Shown piece by piece: positions 33,260-45,263 of a stretch of DNA of 64,000 bases. This DNA is from Dolomedes plantarius (taxonomy: Eukaryota > Arthropoda > Arachnida > Araneae > Dolomedidae). Below the pieces are notes generated by a model, which searched no databases, was not told the origin of the DNA, and saw nothing but the letters and a program-made list of their open reading frames with translations. Location of the stretch: contig OU015496.1 in NCBI GenBank assembly GCA_907164885.2, positions 138,619,034 through 138,683,033 of the forward strand, written 5' to 3'. The position numbers and the translations under genes were made by a program. Numbering within the stretch: the stretch's first letter is position 1; each line of letters begins with the position of its first letter.

Positions 33260-33915
33260 CAGTGTTTCTGACTGTTTTTGAGTTACAACCCCGGTCAATG
33301 TTTTCCATGCATCCTGCAACCTCTCACCCCTTCCTACCCTATATATTTTCATTTAAAGGCCCATTTAAGACATAATGAAAGACACTAAAATGCATTTTCC
33401 ATCATTTAAGTTCTAGCTAAATGTTTAATTTGATAAAAGGGAAATTTGTAAGAAATGGTGAACATTAAGAAACATTAATAGCTAAAGCAAGGGTATGTAA
33501 AAGCAAGAACAAAACATAACCTCAAGAAAAGTAATGTACCTACTGTATGGATTCAGAATTATATAAAATCAAAATAGAAAAACTCTTATCTAAATAAAGT
33601 TGCTTTTTCTGTCATGGAAATTGCAATAGTAATACTAAAGAGATAACTGCAATTAATGAAAAACAAACTAACATTTAGAATTTGTTTACTGTATGTAGTA
33701 AGTAATCACAAACTTCATTTACCACCAAAGGCAGTAAAATTCTAACAAACAGGGTTTGCATTTTGAAAGAGACTTTTCCCTTTCAAAAATATCACTACCT
33801 TACCGTTTTATGGTAAATGAACATTGACAAATTTTTTGGTGAAATTCATTAAAAAGTTATTTAAATTGAACTCCTCGCAACCCTCCAGAAAACACTTTGT
33901 GACCCACAGGTTAAG
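33260..33915. mobile_element. hAT MITE with eroded ends
   Basis: The left end is CAGTGTTTCTGACTGTTTTT and the right end ...GACCCACAGGTTAAG, recalling Charlie-type ends. A perfect 8-bp duplication ATCTAGAA lies at 33,252-33,259 and 33,916-33,923. The right terminus has lost the usual ...CACTG. No ORF of interest. Confidence 0.75.
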
Positions 33916-34359
33916 ATCTAGAAACAAAATTTTCATTTGTATATGACCTAATTACTACTATCACAAACTTTTACCAATATGGTGATTTTTCATTTCAAAT
34001 TATAACTTCAGCTCCTTAGATTATGCACACAGTCACAAACTGCAAGCATCATCAGAGATTTTTAACAAATATTAATGTTTTGCATTTGGGTTTTCTTAAT
34101 TTAAATATATATTCAAAAAATATTTTAAAGTATGGATTACGAATTTTTTTAATTTTATTCGTAAATTTGGTTTTAACGTAACAATGTTAGTTCTAGTTGA
34201 CAGCCCTTTCATCTTTTTGTTATAGTATTATAGCTAGAAAAAATCTAAATTTGCCTTAAACTATTAATAACCTCATTTTTTTTTATTGTTATTATCTTTT
34301 AAATGAAAAATATTTTAAATGTATGGATATATTTAATCTGTCTCTAATTTTATTTCTAG

Positions 34360-34472
34360 AGGATTGTAGCGATGAAACTGTTTATAAATTGCTGGAAGAG
34401 GTCTTTGAATCATGTATCTTAGAAGCTGATTTGACTGAACCAATTGATAATTTAACTCAGCTGTATAATTCT
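34360..34472 (+). CDS. NCAPG: NCAPG exon (residues 1-38 of model)
   Basis: Acceptor TTTATTTCTAG at 34,349-34,359; donor GTAAGT at 34,473. The first two bases complete a codon begun in a missing upstream exon; the exon ends in phase 0. Encodes DCSDETVYKLLEEVFESCIL, the N-terminal helical region. Confidence 0.85.
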
Positions 34473-35557
34473 GTAAGTTTTTACCATGTTTTTATTAATT
34501 CGCTTTCTTGTGTTTATGTGTTTGTCCCCTACAAATCTTGCAATCGATTTTTAACTAGCTTCCTGACTAGCTAGACATTTGAAATTTTTAGAATAGCTCA
34601 GAACATGATGACAGTGCATTATTTTAATACTTTTAGCCATCTTTAAGCAGAATTAAATTCATTTTCAGTTAATTTTGTTATGTAGACTGGTGCAGCCATC
34701 TCTCGGCCGGGACGGGAACGAAAGGTTAAGCGCAAGTTAACTTCCAATTAACTTCATTTTCTTTCAAGTTGATGGGATAATTCATTAAAAACATTTTTAA
34801 AAAGTATTTATTAATACATAGAATTGTCAAGTTTATATGATTCAACAGAAAATTTAAAAACATGGTATATAAAAAGTTCTTTTTATCTTGTAATTATCTG
34901 CCTATTAGTTTGCATAGATGAGTATATAGACAGCTTCAAAAACATCATTAAAAGTTGCTAAATTGACTTTTAGAACCTCATTAGACACCCTGTATATATA
35001 TGTGTGTGCATGTTGGTATAATTTAAGAGGTAAAACTGATTTTGTCTTATGATATAGAAATATTACCTTTTCATGTTCTTTTCAGTTTTCATCTCAAGGA
35101 TTTGAATCCAGTTTTGAAAAGATATTGATGTTGACTGTAAATGAATCAAGAAGAAGTAATGATGTTCAGAAGATTTTTAGATTTATTTCTGAATTTGCTG
35201 TTTCACTAGATAACAAATATAAAAAGGAACAGTCAAAAAATAAGGTGGCTAAAAGTGATGGGGATGATGATGAAGATAACGATGATGATGATATTGAATA
35301 TGTTCATCCTTTTCTTAAACATTTATTTGAGACTTTACAAACTGTAAGTAAAGATGTTAATGAATATTACATGTTGTCTATTTAATCAGTTAGGTTTAGC
35401 ATACTATATTGCTTTGAATATTGTGAAAAATAGACTCATTTTAGAATGAAGAAAGCTAAGCAGCATTCATATTTACATTCTATTTCAACTAAATTATAAA
35501 TGCATTCTTTTTCATGTCATTTAAACATATATATGTCATAAACAATCATGTCATTTA

Positions 35558-35593
<36 letters not shown>

Positions 35594-38500
35594 TTTTTAG
35601 TTAATTGTCAGTATTAAGGAAGTTGTATAAATTTGAATGTTCTTATCTTTAAATCTGCTTTGTTATTTATTTAGAGGTCAATAAAATTTCTGATTAACAT
35701 TGTAATTGCCATGTTAACCTATAGTTATATCTTAAAATTGCTAATCCATTAATTTTTGAATGGCTCTCCCCTCCCCACCCCCCACCCCCTGCCATTTAGG
35801 GTTGAAATTTTCATGTATCATGAATATAACTGCCAGTAATGCAATTTTATTATAATTTTTTTTTTAATGTTAGGATAATTTTTAGGAACCAAAGGGGAGA
35901 TTTTTTGTCTAGATTTTTTCTGTAGCTGTTATAACACTTGATGACACCAAAGTGATTTATATGTTAAATCTAGATAAAAGTATTTCAAAAGGTTGTTTAT
36001 TTAAGATTTTATATTATTAAGATTGTTGTTGATAAAATTATTTATCACCATGCAATAAAATATTGAACATTTTGGTCAATTTTACCTCCTAACAAAGTAA
36101 TATTCTACTTTACTCCGCACCACTTTTTTTTTTTTTTTTTTTTTTTTTTTTATTTTTTTTTTTTTTGCAGCCACTTCAATCTCATGAGTTAACTTTAGGT
36201 CCATTGTTATGATGTATTATATAGCATGTTGATATGATGTATAAACAAGTATTTATTATATTTTAATCTGTTTAAAATTAACATAGTAGTCAGTTTCTTT
36301 CTCTTAATGAGGAGAATTTTCGGTACTTTGCCATTATACCGACCTGTTGCTAACTAAAGAACAAATCAGTTTTCAATTAAAGGAATACAAGAAAATATTC
36401 ACATTTCACACCCCATTTCCACTTCAGCAAACTACATTTCAAAGTTAAGGTTAAAAGAATTTAAAAAAAAAAAATAGATAAAACTGGCTTTTCATGTCAC
36501 ATATATTTTGCAAACTCCATTTTAACTTTCAGTTTCATAAATTTTGTCATTCCTTTCATGCAAGAATCCTTACACCCGTAAATTTCAACTGATAAATAAA
36601 TTTAATAAATCTTTAAATGTTTAAATTTAATTTTCATGTACATATCTCCTCACTTCTTACATACACGAAAATAGAGTTGTTATGTAAATAACACCATGTT
36701 GTGGTGATTGTGTGTACAATTTGTAAATGGTCCAGTGTCTGCAAGCTAATGAAAATGGTTTTTCCTCATGAAGAGGTTGGCAACAGATCAGTATAATGGG
36801 AAAGTACCGAATTTTCTATTCTATAAAATGAGAATGTTATATAATAGGAAGTTTATTCTGAAACTACTCACTTATATAAATTCAGGATGTTTTATAAGTA
36901 GTCTAGCGACTGATCTATCATGGTTATTTAATGCAGTAGCTCTGCATTATATCTGATGCATACTGAAGAAATATTTATATGTATATTTTTTCTTTTTTAG
37001 TGGTCTAAAGCATCATCATATGTCATTCGTTTTCGTTCATGTCACTTGATATATATGACCCTCACACGTATTTTAGATAATGGTGCTGGGGAAATTGATG
37101 TTAATACATATGAGAGGATTGCAACTTTAATTCAAGTTCGGCGTAAAGATGTTAGTGCTAATGTTAGATCCCATGCAGTATTGCTTGCAAAATTTTTTCA
37201 AGACCCATCTGATCATAATGATCCTGTTATTGCTGGTAATATTTTTTTTGTAATTATTATGTATGTCTGATACAAAAATCAAACTTTTAAATATAAATTT
37301 TTAAGTTTCAGACTTATCCTTTATATTGTCTTGTTACTATAATGTAATATAAATCAGTACTTGCAGGATTTTATTACATTATTTTCATATCTTATATTTT
37401 TTTGTATGTTTATTCTGAATATATGTCAAATATAAATTAATCTGTAGATATGTTTTGCTAGTCAAAAAGGAGATGAAATTTTAGGTATAAAAGTATTGGT
37501 GCTTCTGTTAACATATTATTGTTGAAATTTAATTATTGGATTTTATCATAACTCAACAGACCTAATTATAAAAGGAGTCTTTTTACTAGCATAACTAATA
37601 CCTTGTTTGTATTCCCTAGCCATGTGATCTAAAACTGATGATAAAACTAAAGGATAATCAACAATAGCAGTTTATATAAATATATTAAATGGACACATAA
37701 GTTCATTTAATATATTTCAAGTAATGTTTATTACCTAAAAAAATTAATCATATGGCTAAGTAGCTTTAATTACTCTATGGTTTTCTATATGATCATAACC
37801 TTGAAAGAATATTTTAAATACTATCAATTCAAATTATTATTTAAAATTCTAAATTTATGCAGAACATTCTTATTATATTTTTCAAACTTATAACTTGCCA
37901 AAAAAAGTTAGACCATCTAATTTTTTTATTTATTTATTTTTTTTAATCAAGATTAGTAAAAGACAATTAGAATGAGGAAAACTTGGTAAGGCATACTGCA
38001 GAATTTTCAGCTAAGCCAAGGCCAATAAATTATCTGGCAAATTCAAAAACTCTGCATTCTTTCTTCACACACTCTTCCAAATGGACAGGGTGCTGGCATT
38101 CAGTATTAGTCTGTTGGTTCGAGTTGCATTATTGGCATGGATGTTTGTAGTCATTCAGAAATGGCTTTAAACATTAAGTCCTGGTCTAATTAACCCTCGT
38201 GCAGCAAAAATTTGATTGTAGTGCTTACTCTCAACTAACCACTCAACTTTCTTCACACGCAACAAAGGCAAAGGGGTCTACAATTTCTGTCTTTTATCCA
38301 CTTACATTTTCATGCCTATACACTTGATAATCATTCCTCCTTGATTACTGGAGAACAATTCCCTTTTTTTAGGGGGTTGGGGAGCTTCTTTTCTTAACAA
38401 ATTAAATTTTTAGATTATCATGATAAATAATTTTTTTCTTGTTAAAATTTTGTTAACAAATATTTTAACTACGACTATATTTTCAAACGTCAAACCTTCC

Positions 38501-41500
38501 GTGACTTTCTCAAAGGGCAAACATGGAAAAATGGAAATTTCCAAAAGAATCAGTAGTGTAAATTAATGATGTAATAAGGTAAGTGGAGGAGGCATGAATT
38601 TATAGTTAATAAAGATCTTTAATATTATAACTTCAAGCAACCTGATATAAAAAAATAAAGTCATAATAGGTGGTATGCAATGTGTCTGTATATTAGAATA
38701 TCTATAATCAATATTTATCTATCTATATATATAAAACAGTTTCATAACTGACTGATTGACTGAGAGATAGTGCACAGACCAAACCTCTAGAGCTAAAGGG
38801 TTGAAATTTTGAATGGCGATTCTTCTTATAGTGTAGGGGTGTACTAAGAAAGATTTTTTAAAATTAATTTTTTAAGCTGTTTTTGTAATATTCTTTAAAG
38901 TTTGCATTTAAAATAATAATATGAGGATTAAAAAATTTATATCACGAGAAAGATCATAAAAATTCCTTTAAAATGAAATCTTTTTCAAATCTTTACCTCC
39001 ATTTTCTGATTTTTGGTGAATTTTTAAAGATTAATTTTTAGAATTTAATTTATTAAATGCTCATCATGTGGTTTCTTTTCTTTTTGTGATACTTTAAATT
39101 AATTTTGGGTCATGTGCATAACAATGAAATAAATTGACAAAAAAATTTTTTTTTTCTTTCTAATGCGGTAGACGATTGGACATTATCCAAAAAAATATTA
39201 AAATACAGTAAAAGAAATGTTCCTCAAACTGTACTATATTCTTTAGTATGTTCTATTAGATTTAATTCCAATATTTTTCTTCTACATTATTTTGTATATA
39301 AAAATATCCGTTACAATTTATATATATATATATATATGTATATTTGTTTGCCATTAACTGCTTACATTGACCGTTGTATTTAATTTGAATGTACTCCATA
39401 GCAAAGCTTGGGTATTCAGCTAGTATTTCATAAATTCTCATTATGAACTTATATGATTTATAACTGATTACTCAGAGTATAAGTTCCAAAAACAAATTCT
39501 CATAGTCATGACATCTATATTGAGTTATATGAAAAATATTATTTCTTATGTAAAATTAGCTTTGAATTAGGATTATGGTAATATAAGGGCCAAGAGCAGC
39601 AAAGGACTTCCATATTTTTAAATAAATACCAAAGAATGGAAATTTATAACATGTATAACTTCATTTTTAGCTTTCTATTTGTTTAACTTTAAGTTTGGAT
39701 CTATTTACAGCCCTTTGCTGGCAGTTGCAGACAGATCCTAATGCTCGAGTTCGACAAAACATTGTTGATATTATTGCAGCTTGTGAAGAAACAATTATTC
39801 CAATTACCAGAAGATTTCTTCATGATAGGAATTCTTTAGTGAAAAATTCTGCTCTTCTGCATATTTGTCATCGCATCAGTCCTCGTTCATATACAACACA
39901 ACATAGGATTCTAATTTTGAATCAGTGTTTTTATGATTCAGCAGGTAACTAAAATTTCTAATTTATTCTTTAATGCACTGAAATATGCCCTCTTTATAGA
40001 TTGTGACTTTTATTTTATCTCTGTTTAGCATTACATGTAATAATTATGTATAGGCTATTTTATGTCGCTTTGATAAAAATCCAGTCCAAAATAATAATTT
40101 TTGTAATGCAAAAATGCACCATTGAAATTCCAAATATTTATTATATTTTTTTTTTTCCTCTCTGGTTCATATTGTATCTAAAATAAAGAATGTAAAATGT
40201 TGGACTGAAGACCTATAACTAACTCAGCAGGAGAAAGTCATCTGTGTAGGGCAGTGGTTCCCTACCCGTAGGGGACGTCCATTAATTACGTGAGACTTTT
40301 AGGGGGGAGTCGAGCCAAATCTCACCCAGTCTCATGTGGGGGAGAGGGGGGGTTTGGCAAATATCACGTAATTTTTTTCCGCAAGAAACAGTGTAAAATT
40401 GCGAGAAAACTGGGTTATATTAAGTAAAACATGTTTCTTCACTAAAATATGGCTAAATCCTACACAATAGTTCCAGTAGTCACTCTTGAGACCACACATG
40501 AGTCCCCGTGGACTGAATTAGAATGAATATTCTTTTACGAATTTTAGTAGTTTCTATTTAAGTATTTTATTGTTCGATTTTCTCACTGTGATCTTAGACT
40601 ACATTCTTAGTAGTCTTAAATACTAGTCTTAACTAGTCTTAAATAAAAATAATTAAGCAAATTATGTTCTTTTAAATAAATCCAACGCAATCAAGCACAG
40701 ATTAATGTATTTACACTAAAAATACGCATTTTGAAAAATCTCAAGTAAGATTAGGGGGTGGGGTAGGGTGGGGGCTTGAGCCAAATCTCACCACGGGGGG
40801 AGGGGGTCGAAAAATCGCCTCACGTAATTAATGGACACTCCCGTAGAAGTCTGTGGACCACTAAGCCAGACATTGAACCATACGCGGACCACCCCAAATC
40901 CAACCCCACCAACTTGAGGGGGTATAAGGGTACAGAATATCCCTCAGGCAAAAGGGATACAGGATTAACGTACTCACATTCTTATGTATCATATTCTGAT
41001 AATAAAATAATTATATTAAACTTTTAAGAAATTTTAATTCAACACCTGATAGTAATCGGATATATTCGGCCCATCTAGTTCAATGAACATTGCTTTCAAA
41101 ATCCCCATTTATTTGACAACTTTTTTATATATGGTGCCAGACCACTACCGAGGCTCTCATGGACCACCGGTTGGGAACCACTGGTGTAGAGGGATGAGAA
41201 TGACACTTATCTGCAATATTTCATAGTAATTGATCATTGTATTGCATACTGAGCATACTATTATATACTGGTAGGAGTATAGTATTGCATACTATTATAT
41301 ACTGGTATATTGAAATGGCATGTTGTTTTTGTAAATATATGAAATCTATTATCTCATTGAAAAGACATCCCTTATCAAATATTCTTCTAGTAAGCTCTCT
41401 ATTTATATCTCAGGTATATAATTGTTTTAGTTATATGATTTATTGCTGTTCATTGAGTAAATGCCCATATATACTCATTTCTTAAAATTAGATACATTTA

Positions 41501-44500
41501 TGTGGTAGTGCCAAATCTGTCTGAATCCAAACTGCATTGTGTATGAGTCATATGGGATCAAAACTAGCAATTGCCTTTTTCTTTTTTCAGAATTAAGATT
41601 ATTTTCTCATAGTATTTTAGTCAGTTAAAAACGAAAGTCTTTAGAAAATGTCCTACTTATTAAGAAAAGTGTGGGAATTTTTCTAAAGATAATTTCAAAT
41701 TTATGTCTTCAAAAATGCATGAGCTTTAATTCTTTGCTTTTAAAGGGGAAAAAAAAAGTCAGATGGAGTTTGCTAGTTTTGATCCTACACCACTCTTATG
41801 TTTTACACTGTTCATAAAAAACAGTATCAGAAGTGTTAGCTACAAACTGTTTTTTCAGGAGTGTAAACTCTTTTGAGTATGACATTAATTAAAGCAACAT
41901 CAGCAATTTGCTCAAATTAAATGTTAGCATATTGGCTAACATTTAATTAGTAAGGGATCATGCCATTAACCCTTTCGGGATGAGCGTGTCACATATGCAA
42001 TGGCAGCAAACGTTATCTCGCAGCCGGGTGTGTCATATATGAATCGCCGTTTAGAGTGACTCTGCGGACGGGTGTACCATATATGACTTTGTAGATAGAA
42101 CAGAAATTATTATTTTTTCTGGCCACTAGATGTAGCCCTATGTCTGTTATAGTGATGTTTATCGACAGTGACGTATGTTGACCTTCATTCCTGTGCAGTA
42201 TTTTTTATTTTTGGTATTTTGTTTCGGAATGACGCCGAGATTCGTGAAAGCTGAGTAATGTAAATAAAGAGTCGGCCTTTTACCTTTGTCAGCTGATATA
42301 AATAAGTGACGTATTTTCCATGCTGCGGAATACTTTTTTGTGTTTCTGTTTTTCTGGCGATATGGGGATAGATAGTTTACATTTTACAGGTTTTATTTAT
42401 TCCTCTGGGATTTTGGCTAGCCTTGAGAGGCATATTTCGTATTGTTTAGCGAAAAAATTTTTACTCCATAATGGTAAAACGAAAACAATATTTATCATAA
42501 TAGGAGTATACACGGATGCTACATTAGTAAAGTCATAAAAACCAGAAAACAGCAGCAGATATTCTATTCGTGTGAGATATGTAACATAGGTCTTTGCGTA
42601 AACCCATGTTTCAAAGAACTTTCTCGTTTTTGAAACATTGCTCCATTTTTGTTGTTTTCATGCTGGTTTTTTATGAAAGAGATTTTAAATAATTTTTAGT
42701 TTTATTAATGCGTTGTGTGAAATAAAATCTGATTGTTTGGATATTTTTTTTCATTTATATTTAGTTGTGGTAAGTCAAAAGTTTTATTATTCTCGAATTT
42801 ATTTTATAAAATTTGTAAGGAAAATATAATGATAAAGTATTAAAATTAATTCTGATAACTACCTGAGTGCTCCTCTCATAATGTACCAAAAATTGGAAAA
42901 ATTGGACAACAAATTTAATTTATGCGAATTTTTTTCCAAAGTTAGGCTTAGCAGCACGAATTGTCCGTCCCCAAAGGACAGTGCATCTTGTTAGCACGCC
43001 GTCCCGAGAGAACAGTTCGGTGACTGAGGTGCCCGTCTCAAAAGTGTTAATTGAAATACAAAATATATATTCCCTTGCACAGTCTGTGTATGTTGTACAA
43101 TTGAGATCTTCAAGTACCTTAGCTAGAGCTTTCCTGTAAAAGTTGTTTCACATCATGCAGTTTTCTTTCTTAATAAAAAAATAATTTTCACAACTTTAAG
43201 TAATTTATAAACTACTGTTTAACAGATTTTGTCAGTTTAAGCCAGGCCACACACCGGATGCAACAAAACATTGCGCAACGTTTCTGTTTCGAGCTTTCTG
43301 TATCAGACACATCGTCTGCAATGTAATCAAAGGGGAGTGCCGCACACCGGATGCAACATTGTTTTGATACATGTCGTGTCATCTCGGAAACCGTCGCGTC
43401 ATTTCGGAAATGTTGCTACAACAAAAGTGTACCGATGTTTCTCGACACACAGCTGGTGAAACATTTCATCTGGGCATATGCGGGAACACGCATTTTATTT
43501 TCATTAATGCTCCGTGCTGAAGATTTTTGCATTATTATAATAGAAAGAAATGGAGGTTGATGCTGGCAAGTTGTTAGTTTTTGTCCATGCAAGGCCAGAA
43601 ATTTATGATTTTAGAGCAAAGGACAACCACAACCAAGATGTAATAAATGAAATTTGGCAAGATATCGCTGAGGAATTGGATTTTCCAAGTATGTACCACA
43701 GCAATTTATCACATTTAATCAAATAAACCTTGCCCTCAAGTAATCCAGACACCCCCATTTTTTAAGATATTGGTAAGAAAGAAAAATAACGTTGCGTCAC
43801 TCAGGGCCAGATCTAGGGAGGCGCAAGCAGGGCATCTGCCCAGAGTGGCAAAATTGGTACAAGGAGGAAAAAAATTGTGCTTGCGTTGTTTTTTTATTGA
43901 TTTTTTAAAAATATTTTATAAGACATGTTTTTCTTAGATTTAAAAGTAGATACTTAACTATATATTTGTCTCTCTTTTGTTACTGCTCTTTATATTAATA
44001 CGTTTACAAAACAAAAAAGCTTTTGTTATTCAACAATGTTATTAAAAGTTATTCCGTAATGTTATTAAAAGCCTTTCTTCTGGAGGTATACTCTTCCGGT
44101 AGTTGTTCTTTTTCCGAATCTTGTCTTCAACAAGTCCCAAGAGATAATCAAACGTAGGTATGCTTAACCTACAATAATTGTAAAACTTATCTGGGTCATT
44201 TCTAAGTTCTTTAATAAAACTGCCAATGTCTCTTTTTTTATTGATTGGATGAATCCAACAGCTTCTTTCTGGTTTTTCATCCAAACATTGTATAAATTGC
44301 CACAAAAGAATAGCTACTTCTACTTCCTCACTTGCCATATCACTCACAATTATGACCAAACTACTTTCCCAAAACTGAACACTTCCCTCAACAAAGAACA
44401 AAATACTGCAGACCTCTTCAACTCCCGTGTTCTTGCTTACTACTGATGAAATATCAAATCAACCTAGCGTTGCGAGTCAAAATGTATCACCATTTTCCAC

Positions 44501-45176
44501 GATAAAATATTTTGGTTGCGCAACGTCTAGCAACAGAAATGTTGCTGAATGTTTTGTTGCATTCAGTATGTGGCCGGGCTAAGGAGGAAAAGTTTCTGAA
44601 GTATGTGTTTGAACTCTAAAATGGGGGATCTAATTAATAATTTTGTTTGTCAGAAAGATTTCCATTATAATTTTTAATTTCAAAACTAAAATATAAAATT
44701 GCAAAGGCCACAAAATGGCCAAAGAATGTAGTCTTTTTGTATGTAAAAGGCAAATTTTTCTAAGATAATTTACTATCCAAGCAGTACAGTTTATATTTAA
44801 GAGTTTTATAACCATATAATTTGTTACATGAATAAAGTGGTTATCTTTTCTTCCTTTTAGCCATAGTTCGTCGAAATGCTGAACAAAAACTAATCCCCAT
44901 GTGGTTTAGAGCATATGGAGATAAACTCTGCATTTTCTTCAAAAACTTGAGATTAGGAAATGATTGTTTGGACAAATTACCATTTGCTAAGCCATTAATT
45001 TATCTTTTGTTTAAACTCGTGAAAATTTCTCAAGTTTTAGAGGAAATTGATTTTAATCCAGAAACGTAAGTTTTAAAACCAAATTTTATCTTATTTCTTG
45101 AAGGGTCTTATGCTTGGAATGATAAACTTTCAAATGCATTTTTAAGCTCTTTTTCATCAATAATTCTATTCAAAGA

Positions 45177-45263
<87 letters not shown>

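Larger units (their letters stand above)
43241..44579. mobile_element. PIF/Harbinger transposon, internally deleted
   Basis: The terminal inverted repeats of about 45 bp start GCCAGGCCACACACCGGATG at the left; the right end read backwards starts GCCCGGCCACATACTGAATG. TAA flanks both sides (43,238-43,240; 44,580-44,582), the Harbinger 3-bp duplication. It carries two converging ORF remnants, as autonomous Harbingers do. A short hAT-end-like fragment (CAGGGCCAGATCTAGGG) sits at about 43,802. Confidence 0.9.

Noticed and set aside
44630..44815. 61-codon minus-strand ORF just before an NCAPG exon
   Set aside because: Intronic AT-rich sequence next to the acceptor; no homology recognised.
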